64,000 nucleotides of DNA, from positions 146,861,962 through 146,925,961 of the forward strand of contig NC_061512.1 of NCBI RefSeq assembly GCF_022539505.1, read 5' to 3'. The position numbers were made by a program, and so were the translations under genes. Position 1 is the first letter of the stretch. Each line of letters starts with the position of its first letter. The DNA is from Lolium rigidum. Taxonomy: Eukaryota; Streptophyta; Magnoliopsida; Poales; Poaceae. The notes under the pieces were generated by a model. The model was not told the DNA's origin. It made no database searches and saw only the letters and a program-made list of their open reading frames with translations. Below, in pieces: positions 31,351-43,173 of this stretch.

Positions 31351-32780
31351 CCGTCTTGAGCTAAAGGCGTGCCACACGACCTATACCTGGTCGGGGAAAG
31401 GTGATGGATTTGCTTAGCTTAGTTTCACGCATGGCATACGTAAACGTGCCATCTGAGCCTCGGTGTCGGCTCTGGTTGTCTGTGAATCGGCTCAGGAAGT
31501 AGATCCACCCACATGATTCGTGGGGGTCTACGATCACATGGTGGTCACCTTGATCAATATATAAAGCTAAAACGACCTACGACGATTTAGGGTTTTTCAC
31601 CACATAATCGGAACATCCTACGCGTGATTGAGCATTAGCCACGCACGGTGATAATACCAACCCTAGACAAGGCCTAAAAACCAACATGAAGTTGATCCCC
31701 GAGCGACGGCCCGCAAAGCCTCGGCACGCACGTCCGATGCTCGGTGCAAGGGCGTGCCACCCGACCTATACCTGGTCGGGAAGGTGATGGATTTGCTTCG
31801 CTTAGTTTCTGCATGGCATACACGTAAACATTAAATACGAGCCTCGATCGGCTCTCAGGTTGTCTGTGAATCGGCTCAAGGAGCCGATCCACCCATGATT
31901 CGTATGAGGTCTACGATCACATGGTGGTCCTGCTTGATCAATATAAAGCTAAAACGACCTACGACGATTTAGGGTTTTCACCACATAATCGGAACATCCT
32001 ACGCGTGATTGAGCATCGATAGCCACGCACGGTGATAATAAACCAACCCTAGACAAGGCCTAAAAACCAACATGAAGTTGATCCCCGGAACATCTTATCT
32101 AGGGCTAGCAAACTACACCCTACGTGCTACTGGATCCTTCAACCCGTTTGCAAGGCCTAACTATGCGGATATTAAACTAATCCTTGAAGAACAAGGAGCA
32201 GTCATAACGGATCGGATCTACTAAACAATGATCAAGCGAGGTGCCGCCCTTACACCTAAGATAGGTGTAAGGGCGGCTAGATGTCTAAGGGTTGCATGGA
32301 CAAAAGCATGTGACACGATGAAACAATGCTAACCCTAACACATCTATGATAACTACGTTGCTCGCCATCAACAAGGCTTCAGCACGAGCAACGCATGAAC
32401 AACGAATAAACGTATACTGCCTATATCGCAAGATGCGATCTAGGCAGCATGATGCTTACCCGGAAGAAACCCTCGAAACAAGGGGTTGGCGATGCGCCTA
32501 GATTGGTTTGTGATGAACGTGATTGTTCTCCTTCTCAATAACCCTAGATACATATTTATAGTCCGTAGACTCTCTAACTTGGGAGTAAACCCAACCGTGT
32601 ACGAGCTAAACTCTATCTCTTAATTCTAACCGACACGTATCCTACTATATTTACATATACACGGGCAATCTTGCCCAAACTTCTTGTACAAGGCCGGTTC
32701 AGGAATATCTCCAATGTATATCTTCTAAGCCCATTTAATCACGGCCCATCTCCAGACTTGGTCAAATTCTGGTGATAAAA
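31351..32780 (-). mobile_element. Partial gypsy LTR with internal duplication
   Basis: In minus orientation this matches the 1.17-kb LTRs at 36697 and 41994: shared landmarks are the GCGTGCCAC/ACCTATACC part, the AACATGAAGTTGATCC part, the CGCATCTTGCGATC hairpin and an end TTTATCACCAGAATTTGACC resembling TGTTATCACCAGATTTTGGC. The stretch from GCGTGCCAC at 31367 recurs at 31752 (spacing 385), so about 340 bases are present twice in tandem. No second LTR or coding region belongs to it in view. The 120 bases next to the gap are GC-rich and unrelated to the LTR. Confidence 0.6.
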
Positions 32781-35700
32781 GGTATGTGTTGATATAGTGG
32801 AGGTTCCATTGCAAAGGTTCTACTAATCTAGGACTAATCACCAATGCCGTCTAGTGATTCTAGCGTTGTACAATTCGCGTTGACCATGAGATCTATAATT
32901 GCATATCAACGGGCTTGATAGGGCCTGGCTGGGTGTTGGGGATAACACCGATGTAGGTTGGAAAATCCTTTAAAATCCCCATCCGTGTGGACGAGAGGCT
33001 CTACCGTCTATGAGGGATTGATCAGGGGTAAAGTCATATGATCGGGAGATGTCTACCGGGGATGTACGGATGGACAAAAGGTGGGTATGCAGGGTCGCGG
33101 AGAAGGCAGTGATTGGCTTGGATCTTACACCTGGCCCCACACCAAGGAAGTGTGGACGAGAAACGCGTCTCGGTTGGTATCAAGGATAAGTTCTCTTATG
33201 GGAAAAGTAACGCACCTCTGCAGAGTGTATCAAATTTGTGGCTGTCACTCCCTGTTCTGGGAAGGGAACTACGAACGCGGCAGGAAAGGAAATCCGTGAA
33301 GTTCTGTTCAACCTGTGAAGACTGGCGGGCATAGTTTTCAGAATAAAATACACCTTTTGAAGAAATGTTTTCGAAACATGCATTGAACTGAGATTTTCTG
33401 ATCAATGGTCGTAGTTAGTGCATCAAACACCTTTTCTCTTTTGAACTTGCTGAGTACCTCTGTAGTCACTTTCTTTCGACACCCTTGCTAGACTGTGACA
33501 ATGAAGTGGAGGCCACCGATGGAGCACCAGAAGGAGATTACGAGCTGGTCTACGAGGAACCTGATCTGTCTGGAGGAGTGGAAGGCGTGGACTATGGGAT
33601 AGTCTACGGGGCTGACAATAATGAGGCGGAGGAGTAGTATCTTACCTTAGTTATCTTAGAGCCGAGTAGCGTAGTAGCTTACCTAAATAAGTTGCTGAGC
33701 TCAGTTTAATCTTTATGTTGGTTTGTAATAAGACTTCAGTAGTATCTTAGGGTGTTCTCATCGGACTTGTGAGAATACCAACTTGTTAAGACCATGATTG
33801 TAATATAATCTCGAGTGTTATGACCTGCAATGTTTTTGTTGTACCACTCTGAGGGATGTGATATTTGTGAAGAAGTCCCTTCATGAAGATCATATCAACG
33901 ACTTGTATACTACAACATGTAGTGGCATGCTGGGTCACCGCAACAACCGTCAATAAGATTTTAAAATCTTGCTTTATTTTTATCGAATTGCATAATTAGT
34001 CCTTGTCAATATGATTTAAGTTTGTTACAATATAAGTTGGAGAAGTAAGAAATTGTTGAAGTATCTCTTTTTAGTCGATTTTGATTTTCTATGGATCCAA
34101 ATAAAATTGAGGTACTGCCTTATATTTATATTGGTTTACTTTACTTTGTTCATTTCATGTTCAGTTAATTCTATTGTATATTTGATGATGTTGGGACTCC
34201 AAGTGCTGTTGTGTCAGAAGGTTTTCTTTCCCACAAGGGTGACTCAAGGGTTTATATCGAACTCTCGGGGAACTGGACAAAGCGTATTCTCTTCTCCCTT
34301 CTTCTAGCAATCCCGCAAATAAAATAAATGCCTTGTGTCCCCAACTCCACCGTGTGGTTGCCAAGCACAGGGTTTCGTGTATGTAAATAAAACACAAGTA
34401 AAAATAAAACAAGTAAAACTCTAGAAAAAATAACTAAGTAAAAACTGTAAAGGGGTTTATTGTTTTTGGTGTTTTGGATGCAAATAAGAAAAGTAAATAT
34501 TTTCTACTTTTGAATTAAAATAGTGCAGCAAATAGAAAACACGGGATAAAAGCAATATAAAGGTGTTTCTTATGATAAAAAGTGGACCGGGTTCATGGGT
34601 TCACTTGACTATTCTCTCTTTAAGTTTTAGTGAAGAAATAGTAATTCATCAATGAGATATGAAGGTGCAAATAATAATATGCGTAAGATCAGAATAAATA
34701 TGGGTATCACGTCCTAACATAGAGATGATGCAACACATCTCTCTTACACTCCACAAGAAAGAAAAAACTCCATGCAATCTTGTATTAAGAATTAATAGAT
34801 CATAGCCATAAGTACTTTTACATGAAGTTTGAATATCAAATATGCTACCTTGAACAAACAAGATCATCACTACTATCAAGTAACGAACATAGCACATGCA
34901 TTCACTTTATCCCTAGCGAGGTAGCAAAAGAAAAGGCTAAGGCCATAATAGATCTTGAAAATATTGTCACTATCCAATCACTAAGCCATGCTACTCAATC
35001 TAATACACACATCACCCCACACGCTTCTGCATAGATGTTGGATCAGAAGAAATACTTAAGAACGGGGTACATAATATGCATCTATCAATACATCTTACAC
35101 ATAATATGACCAGATCTCATAGCATAATATCATAGAATAAGGATCCACCACATATGTGTTACAAATATGGCCATAATCATGTGAGGCAGCTCATATGGCA
35201 CTAAGAACTATGAAAAACATGAGAGAAATAGATCAAACTACCGCCACAAACCCGTAGTCCAGAGGTCGACTACTCTCCCTTGATCATGGTGATGATGATG
35301 AACACGTTGGAGAAGGTGGAGATTCCTACGGCGGTGATCCCGACGGAGTTTCCCCCTCCAATCTTCTCTGCAACAGCCTCTGTTTTTGTGTTTGTACGGT
35401 GCTCTCCTCCCGAGAACTCTTCGGGGGCCTATATACAGTGATTTTTAGGTCAAAATACGTCGGTGGTCAAAAGAATCAGGGCAATCGAACGATCGTCGGC
35501 CGAAAGAAGGTGGGTGGCACGCCCAGCAAGGTAGGGCGTGCCACCTACCCTCTTTCGGGCCTCGGGCCTCTTCAGGTGTGGTTCTAGGGCCCAGGGTGCT
35601 TCTCCTGATAAAAAAAAGTGACGCTCCAAAAATTCCAGGTCAAATTGACTCCATATAGGTCTCTGGAAGTAAAAAAATACGTAAAACAGAGTTTTCCTGT

Positions 35701-36478
35701 TCTGCAGAGTTATATACCAAATAAAGGGGATCATTGGTATATCCTCACAAATCAATGTAAAACATGGTATTATTATTATATATGTTGCAAATATGTGAGA
35801 ATTTAATATGGTAAAAGACAACGTTCATGTATGTGTTTTACATGCACCATGCATCCGTATTGCTTACTAGTTATTTATGATTACAACCTACGCTTGCAAG
35901 AGCTTATGCTTACTGGACTCAAGTTTCTTAGTATTATTTCTTGGATTTTTTTATTTCTCTGAAATGAGGTTTAGCTTTGATGATCATTGTTGACTTGTGG
36001 TTTTACCTAGAATTTCTATGGTTTTTTCATTGCTTGGATTTTATTTTGGTTTGGAACTCCTATATAAATGACCTTGTAATAATGTTATTATTGATGATAA
36101 GGAAGTCCTGATTCTATTCATACTTATTTCATATTTTTCTCACTTGTATTCAATTTTATATGAAAATTTGAATTTTAAGTCAAGTTTGAGTATTCAAACT
36201 TCGATTTTGAGCTCCATTATTATACTGTCAAGTTTTTTCTGGATGTGTTGGTTTTCATTTTAAATGACTTAACCCTTTTGAAAATACAAAGGTCACTTTC
36301 AAAATTTGAATTGAAATCCTAGGGTTGATTTAGTCAATTTCAACTATAGACTTCAAATTTGAATCACCTTGCACCTCAAATCAAAAAGTTCAAAAGTTCC
36401 CCTCAAATTTGGATGCATGAGATGCAACGCACAATTCACACATCTACCCTCTTCCATGTATCGTATTCCGGGGTGTTA
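32781..36478. mobile_element. Degenerate LTR-retrotransposon DNA (GGGGTGTTACA-ended type)
   Basis: The right border CGTATTCCGGGGTGTTACA (to 36478) is typical of one group of grass gypsy LTRs. The stretch before it, with many AATTTGAA/TTCAAATT words (36150-36410), is characteristic too. A short acidic coding-like piece occurs near 33500-33637 (codons for GAPEGDYELVYEEPDLSGGV). No gag or polymerase domain is readable. A solo-LTR-like block (34189-35830) lies inside. Confidence 0.4.
34189..35830 (-). mobile_element. Probable solo LTR, boundaries partly uncertain
   Basis: The left border TGTTGGGACTCCAAGTGC is sharp after the repeat-free flank ATTTGATGA. The minus-strand reading has the usual LTR order of an AT-rich leader, a GC-rich promoter-like part near 35390-35580 (with TATATAGG) and CACTTTTTATCAT-type sequence near 34590. 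It ends ...GAGTCCCAACA. The right border lies near 35830 but I cannot pair a target duplication. No internal domain is present. Confidence 0.4.
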
Positions 36479-36696
36479 CATCAGCACACAACAACCTCCT
36501 CTCTCGTTTATTTCGTCCTGTCACCATCAAGCGCTGCCATCAGGCAAGTTCTGTGTGGTTGCCGGCGGCGGCGGACTACTCGACGACATGGCTTGTAGTG
36601 ACGGTGAAGCGGAAAGCAGTGACAGTGGGTAGAGAGGGTGGCGGTGAAGTAGAGATGGAGACGCAACACAAGTGGCCACCGGAGGCGAGGTATGGT

Positions 36697-37870
36697 TGTT
36701 ATCACCAGATTTTGGCTAAATCAGGAGGTGGGCCGCGATCGAGATGGGCTTGGGAGATTACATATGGAAGAAGTATGAAGCGGCCTGGCACGGAGAATTT
36801 GGGCTAGTTAGCCCGTGTATCTTAATATAATAGATTGTATACCGGTTTAGAAGTTAGATTTTATCTCGTGCACGGTTTGGTGCACGCCCACATTAGAAAG
36901 TCCGCTGGACTATAAATATGTACCTAGGGTTTATGGAATAAACAACAACTCACGTTCAACCCCAAAAACAAACCAATCTCGGCGCATCGCCAACTCCTTC
37001 GTCTCGAGGGTTTCTATCGGGTAAGCGACATGCTCGCCTAGATCGCATCTTGCGATCTAGGCAGCACAAGCCCCACGTTGTTCATGCGTTGCTCGTACCG
37101 AAGCGCTTTTGATGGCGAGCAACGTAGTTATCATTAGATGTGTTAGGGTTAGCATTGTTCTTCGTTTAAGCATGCTTACGTAGTGCAACCCTTGCATATC
37201 TAGCCGTCCTCACGCCTATCTCAGGTGTGGGGCGGCACCCCGCTTGATCATTATTTAGTAGATCTGATCCGTTACGATTGCTCCTTGTTCTACAAGGATT
37301 AGTTTAATATCTCGCAATAGTTTGGCCTTACAAAGGGGGAGGATCCTGTGGCACGTAGGGTGGCGTTCGCAAGTCCTAAACGGGATGTTCCTAGGATCAA
37401 CTTCATGTTGGTTTTTTGGCCTTGTTTAGGATCGGCTTACGAGCACCGTGCGTGGCCATCTGGCCCAACCTGGAGTAGGATGATCCGATTATGTGGTGAA
37501 AACCCTAAATCGTCGTAGATCTCATTAGCTCCATCTTGATCAGCAGGACCACCAAGTATTCGTACACCCCGTACGGATCATGGGTGGATCGGCTCTTTGA
37601 GCCGATTCACGGGATAACCCGAGAGCCGATCGAGGCTCGCATTTAACGTTTACATGTATGCCCCGCAGAAACTAAGCGAGGCAATCTCATCACCTTCCCG
37701 ACCGGTATAGGTCAGGTGGCACGCCCTTGCACTTCGCAACGCCGCGTGTGACCGAAGAGCATTGCGGGCCGTCGCTCGGAGGGGTCTCCAGCCCGGCGCA
37801 GCTCTAGGCTCCCCGGCTCTACGAGTGTTGACAAGGCCGCCGCCCGCCGGTGGGTTTTGGCAGATCAACA
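36697..37870 (+). repeat. 5' LTR
   Basis: Contains TATAAATA at 36911-36918, a GGAATAAAC polyadenylation-like signal downstream, and the hairpin at about 37032-37064, here with an extra C (GCTCGCC for GCTGCC in the partner LTR). Confidence 0.9.
36911..36918 (+). promoter_or_regulatory. TATA box of the 5' LTR promoter
   Basis: TATAAATA about 210 bases into the LTR, repeated in the 3' LTR at 42208. Transcription of the element should start about 30 bases further on. Confidence 0.55.
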
Positions 37871-38019
37871 CATTCGGCACGCCCGGTGGGACAATCGTCT
37901 ACATCAACCACATCGCCATCTACATCCGAGATGGCGGACGGCACGCCACGTCACATGCGACGAGATCAAAGCCATCCTCGAAGCCGCACTCTTCGGCTCC
38001 TCCCTCCGAACCCACTCCC

Positions 38020-39170
38020 ATGGCGTCAGGGGGAGGGGCTCCACGCCCGAAGGCGCGCTTGAGGAGAGGGATCTCTCCACCCCGTTGGAGGAGCGCACCA
38101 AGTCTCTCGAAGCATGGGGATCTACCCAAGGAGCTCAGAAGGGAACATGACGGGATCAAGGCAACCCTTGGAGCCGAACTCATCGGCTCCGCTGAGAAGA
38201 CCCGGCCGCACGGTATCGGGCTTGGTAGGAACCCACGCCCGGGGCCCGGCGTCGACACGGTGGATCTCAGCCACCCCATAGATCGGCCAAAGTGTTCCTT
38301 TGGTGTCAATGTGGCAGGATCTGCAAGCCGCCATGACAAAGGGGAAACAGAAAGCAGCCACTCCCGTGGCAAGGATGAAAAGGGGGCCGATCCGCGCGGC
38401 CAACCCCGAGGCGAGGACATGCGGTACCTGGCAAGGGAGGGAATAAAAAGCATGCGGTATCAACGCCCACACTCCAAGCACCCTCTCAGCAAATACGAGC
38501 AACACCAAGACCGACGTCGGCGCGCTGCGACGCCGACGATGAGAGGAATGTCCTGGCTCGATGCCGAGGTCGGAAGGTACCGCCAACATGGTAGAAGCAA
38601 CAAAAGGTACGGCCGTCACGCCGAAGGGAGGCCAAGGGGACGGAGTGACATGGATAAGCACCGGGACTGCCCGTTTTTCAAACATTGCCGGGACTCGGGG
38701 ATGAGCCGATTGCCAACAATCGAGGACCGCCCGAATGCAAACAAAGAAAGAAGGGTGCCGCTAACGTGTCCGCGTTCGGCCGGCTAGGGCCTTTCCCGCA
38801 TCGGGACAAGCGTGCCGAGTCCCCTCGGATGGAAGATCTCGAGGAGCTAGAGGACGATAGTGAAGAATACAAATATCGTCGATCCGGATGGTACCCCGAT
38901 GGGCTCGGCCATTCCCGAAGCAAAGAGTCCAGCGATCCGCAAGGGTTGAAAGAAACCGAAAGATTATATCCGCGCACGCTAAGGAGGGCACGGCCCGGTC
39001 GGCCGCCAAAATTCTGCGAACCTTGGACGAGGAAGGTCAGCCACGAAGAAAAGAGTGGCGCCCGAACGAGAAAAGCCGATGATGAAACATCGGGCCGGCA
39101 CAAATATGGTGTTTATCCTCCCTTCGGAGTTCAATGCCCCAGGGTTAGACGAGACCTCCGTGGCACAACT
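38020..39170 (+). pseudogene. gag-like region
   Basis: The clearest stretch starts at the ATG at 38020 and runs to 38787: MASGGGAPRPKARLRRGISP, then a basic/Ser-rich part, WLDAEVGRYRQHGRSNKRYG, and DKHRDCPFFKHCRDSGMSRL, a CPFF..C pattern that belongs to a zinc-binding part of gag in this group. The following sense is in another frame (38685 on: RESPRMEDLEELEDDSEEYK-like). The expected capsid helices are not readable in one frame. This matches the gag of non-autonomous gypsy elements but is broken as written. Given the error pattern in this assembly the breaks may not be real. Confidence 0.45.
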
Positions 39171-39349
39171 TGATCTGCGGCCCACGGCCGGTTATCTTTG
39201 AGAAGCCACGAGACAGGAGCTACGAGCATCCGAAGGCCCCGTACTTACGAGGGTATATTGATGGGAGGCCTCGTAAACGGGATGCTCGGTGGACACCGGA
39301 GCGGCGAGCTAACATCATGCCGTATTCTATGCTACGTCGGCCGGGACGC

Positions 39350-39760
39350 TCGAGTTCGGATCTAATCAAGACCAACGTAACGTTGAGCGACTTCAACGGC
39401 CAAGCATCCGAAGCACAAGGAGTTCCGAATGTGGATCCGACCGTAGGAAGAAAAACCATCCCCACGGCGTTCTTTATCGTTGATAGCACGAGCAGCTATG
39501 TCTGTTTTGCTAGGAAGAGATTGGATCCACGCCAACCGCTGCATTCCCTCCACGATGCACCAATGCATAATACGAGTGGGATGGGGATGAGGTAGAGGTC
39601 GTCCAAGCCGACGACTCGGCCGAAGTTTCAACGGCCGGCATGAACGCATGGGAAGCAACCAGGCCAAGAACCCCTTTCAGGCATCAAATTAGACGACTGC
39701 GAGCGCATCGATGTGACGAAGGGAAGGGTTAAGCTAGTTTTATCCACTGGCCTGACCATG
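39350..39760 (+). pseudogene. Retropepsin-like (protease) remnant
   Basis: One frame reads VTLSDFNGQASEAQGVPNVD and TVGRKTIPTAFFIVDSTSSY, the usual C-terminal half of gypsy retropepsin in Triticeae. After a frame change, DDCERIDVTK-like codons follow. The D-x-G-A active-site loop is not clear in any single frame. Nothing recognisable as reverse transcriptase follows. Confidence 0.45.
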
Positions 39761-41182
39761 TAGTGTAAGCCAAGCAATGTGCAAGTCGGCGAGGCTGATC
39801 CTTGTGATCGGCCCCAAGGATCTGTGAAGGAGCATTACAAGACCTTCACTGAGCAAACAACGTGGAGGCCGATTCCAGTAATCGGCCGGGAATATCCTCA
39901 CCCACCATTCTGCCTGGGTTCAACATGTTATCCAACAGAGCCGATACCATCAATTCTCTTGACGAGAATCGGCTCGGGGGCACCTGAGTATATAAAATAT
40001 GAGGGTGTGCAACAGAACCATTTCATCTTCTGTTGATGGGTATTGGAACATGGGGGGCCGATATACAAGTCGGCCGGAAAAAAAAAAAAAAAAAGTTCGA
40101 AAAATTTCAGGCATAGCCGATGCAGCAGGCATCAACTTAAGAGCAGAGGGGGTAGTTCCCTCCAAGAGTCTGGAGAACGTCAGAAACACGAAAACGTTCT
40201 CACCGGAAGTTGCTTCAGCCTGCCGAAGATGATGAGCTGATCTGATCGGCAAGGCGCAAGGTTTGGACTAAAGAAGCTCGGGGAGGGCGGCTCGTCCTGG
40301 AATTCCCTCATTCTAAAAGAGCCGATTTGTTCTAAATCGGTTGATACGGCGTTGTGAGTTAGAAACCAAGGATGATTGACGTAATCAGCTCGCTGCTATT
40401 CTCACCTTGAAGGCCCGGGGGGCAGCTCACTTTGAAGGTCTCTGCTCCGGGGAGCCGATCTCGTTGGGATCGGCCGAACTCTGCACCGCAAGTTACCTGA
40501 GGAACGGTGCCTATGTTGCAAATTTATCATAGCTTGTCTGGATCGGCCGTATGGACCCTCAACGGAAGGGAGGTGATCGGCTGGTGGCCTCGCGGGATAA
40601 CTCTTTTGGACGAGGGTTGGGCCCGCCCGAAATCTCAATGATGATGATCCATCCTTTACCCTCGCCGTGGCCAAGGCTCGGGGGGCAGCTCGCCCTCGAG
40701 GTTTAACCAACTCTGTCAAAATGGGCCCGCTCTTCGTGTCGGCTCGTTCAAAAGACGGTGTTTATTGTAGAGGGAAGTCGTCGGAGCCGAACGAGCGGAA
40801 TTCGGAGAGAATAAAGAAGAGGAGACCCGACATTATTTCAGGAGTTTTGCCGCTAGGTCCAACATGTCATCTTGAATGAGATCTGTGGATTCGCGCGAAT
40901 AAGGCTTGGACTTGTGTGGCAAGGAGTTTGGGTCTAGATGGATCTATCTCGAAATCTAGTGTGGGAGGCCGGTGCGGTGCCATCGGCTTGTTGGGCATGG
41001 TCTAGTGTGGCAATCGGCAGAATCAGGAGGGAAGACAATCGGCTAAATTATCATAAATGGAATCGGCAAAATCGAGTTGGGGAATTTCTTCATTGATGAG
41101 CCGATTTCTTACGGAGAAGAGCCGATTGCCCTCAAAAGAGAAGACCAGGGGGATACATTGCCCCGTCTCGCTATCGCTAGTC
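39761..41182. other. Non-coding internal DNA of the LTR element
   Basis: About 1.4 kb with recurrent GATCGGC/GCCGATT words (for example GAGCCGAT, AATCGGCT) and an A run near 40079-40094. There is no coding frame with a recognisable domain. Confidence 0.5.
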
Positions 41183-41725
41183 CTATGCTAAGACCCTATC
41201 TAGGGGCCGCTGCCGCCTCGTCGTCGTCGTCGCCGTCACCGTCGTCGCCACCGCCGGTGCTACTCCCCGCCGGCTCGTCGTCGCTGCTCCGGCGGCCGCC
41301 GATAGGACCCTCGTCGTCTTCGTCCTCTTCGTCGGCGTCGTCGTCACCGTCGACGTCGCCGAAGTTCCCGGGCCGAGGTGGCGGCGTTTGGCCGGCGGCT
41401 CGTCGGAGGAGCTGTCTTCATCCTCCTCCTCCTCTCCCTCTTCCTTCACCTCCTCGGAGGTGGTGAAGTCCGCCCAAGAGAGACGGTCGTCTTCGCTCTC
41501 CTCCACTACTTCTTCGTCAGCAAGGAAGCGGAGGTCGCTCTCCCCGTCGGTTTGGGATTTATCATCCTCGGACCAGACGGAGGAGTCATGGTCCTCTTTG
41601 TCCCACTTCGTCGGGGCAAGGATGTCATACGCCGCTTGTGTACCCCACGAGGGCGTCGACTCTCGGATGGGAGAAGACACGTGGGAAGGATCCGACGAAG
41701 AAGAAGAGGAAGAGGAAGAGGACAT
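41183..41725 (-). CDS. Antisense Ser-rich acidic protein of the LTR element (180 aa)
   Basis: An intact minus-strand frame, opposite to gag, just upstream of the 3' LTR. It starts MSSSSSSSSSSD, continues with a conserved-looking block YDILAPTKWDKEDHDSSVWS and EDDKSQTDGESDLRFLADEE, an acidic stretch rich in Glu, PPAKRRH (nuclear-signal-like), and a Thr/Ala-rich tail. A TTTTATTTAG stretch upstream on the minus strand (about 41800) could serve as a promoter. I recall similar antisense ORFs in grass gypsy elements, and maize Grande is known to carry antisense genes, so this is probably a genuine part of the element. No biochemical function is known to me. Confidence 0.5.
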   Translation of the reverse strand: MSSSSSSSSSSDPSHVSSPIRESTPSWGTQAAYDILAPTKWDKEDHDSSVWSEDDKSQTDGESDLRFLADEEVVEESEDDRLSWADFTTSEEVKEEGEEEEDEDSSSDEPPAKRRHLGPGTSATSTVTTTPTKRTKTTRVLSAAAGAATTSRRGVAPAVATTVTATTTTRRQRPLDRVLA

Positions 41726-41993
41726 GGTTGCAGGGGAGGGTTTTGGAGCACTACTGCGGAAGGGGTAAAGAAGAGAACCGTTCGTTGTGGCTAAATAAAA
41801 GGAGGTGGGGGTTTTAATTCCCGAGCAGTTCTCGAGGACATGGTGCCAAAACTGTCAAATCGTGCAGAGAAGTTGGGAAGGCAAGTCGTCATGATAAGGC
41901 GTGCTGCGACAGTTCCGTTCTGCTGTGACACGACCCTCCGAAAAAAAAACAGAGTGGTTTTGAAATTATCATTACCAAAACCAGGGGGGCATG

Positions 41994-43168
41994 TGTTATC
42001 ACCGTATTTTGGCTAAATCGGGAGGTGGGCCGCGATCGAGATGGGCTTGGGAGATTACATATGGAAGAAGTATGAAGCGGCCCGGCACGGAGAATTTGGG
42101 CTAGTTAGCCCGTGTATCTTAATATAATAGATTGTATACCGGTTTAGAAGTTAGATTTTATCTCGTGCACGGTTTGGTGCACGCCCACATTAGAAAGTCC
42201 GCTGGACTATAAATATGTACCTAGGGTTTATGGAATAAACAACAACTCACGTTCAACCCCAAAAACAAACCAATCTCGGCGCATCGCCAACTCCTTCGTC
42301 TCGAGGGTTTCTATCGGGTAGCGACATGCTGCCTAGATCGCATCTTGCGATCTAGGCAGCACAAGCCCCACGTTGTTCATGCGTTGCTCGTATCGAAGCG
42401 CTTTTGATGGCGAGCAACGTAGTTATCATTAGATGTGTTAGGGTTAGCATTGTTCTTCGTTTAAGCATGCTTACGTAGTGCAACCCTTGCATATCTAGCC
42501 GTCCTCACGCCTATCTCGGGTGTGGGGGCGGCACCCGCTTGATCATTATTTAGTAGATCTGATCCGTTACGATTGCTCCTTGTTCTACAAGGATTAGTTT
42601 AATATCTGCAATAGTTTGGCCTTACAAAGGGGGAGGATCCTGTGGCACGTAGGGTGGCGTTCGCAAGTCCTAAACGGGATGTTCCTAGGATCAACTTCAT
42701 GTTGGTTTTTTGGCCTTGTTTAGGATCGGCTTACGAGCACCGTGCGTGGCCATCGGGCCCAACCTGGAGTAGGATGATCCGATTATGTGGTGAAAACCCT
42801 AAATCGTCGTAGATCTCATTAGCTCCATCTTGATCAAGCAGGACCACCAAGTATTCGTACACCCCGTACGGATCATGGGTGGATCGGCTCTTTGAGCCGA
42901 TTCACAGGATAACTCGAGAGCCGATCGAGGCTCGCATTTAACGTTTACATGTATGCCCTCGCAGGAAACTAAGCGAGGCAATCTCATCACCTTCCCGACT
43001 GGGTATAGGTCGGGTGGCACGCCCTTGCACTTCGCAACGCCGCGTGTGACCAGAAGAGCATTGCGGGCCGTCGCTCGGAGGGGTCTCAGCCAGCCGCAGC
43101 TCTAGGCTCCCCCCGGCTCTACAGTGTTGACAAGGCCGCTGCCCGCCGGTGGGTTTTGGCAGTCAACA
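41994..43168 (+). repeat. 3' LTR
   Basis: Partner of 36697-37870. TATAAATA lies at 42208-42215 and the hairpin at 42328-42360. Confidence 0.9.
42328..42360 (+). promoter_or_regulatory. Perfect 15-bp hairpin in the LTR
   Basis: GCTGCCTAGATCGCA and its exact inverse are separated by TCT. The same structure is in the 5' LTR (one extra base) and, with one mismatch, in the related LTR near 32420-32450. By position it lies downstream of the start of transcription, so it would be part of the RNA leader. Confidence 0.6.
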
Positions 43169-43173
43169 ATGGT

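Larger units (their letters stand above)
36697..43168 (+). mobile_element. Complete gypsy-type LTR retrotransposon, gag-protease only
   Basis: 6472 bp, flanked by ATGGT (36692-36696 and 43169-43173). The LTRs are 1174 and 1175 bp (36697-37870 and 41994-43168), starting TGTTATCACC and ending TCAACA. After the first LTR come GGCACGCCCGGTGGGAC (start of the internal part) and plus-strand gag and protease-like frames. Before the second LTR a purine-rich AACCAGGGGGGCATG is the polypurine tract. There is no reverse transcriptase or integrase, so the element needs a partner. The LTRs differ at about two dozen places, nearly all in CAG/CTG triplets, which points to a very recent insertion. A long antisense ORF lies near the 3' LTR. 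Confidence 0.9.

Noticed and set aside
30918..31377. Open frames spanning the N gap
   Set aside because: They are open only because N codons are not stops; the joined products have no meaning.
37762..38019. Extension of the gag-like frame into the 5' LTR
   Set aside because: The frame begins inside the LTR before the internal region; the ATG at 38020 is a more plausible start, though still uncertain.
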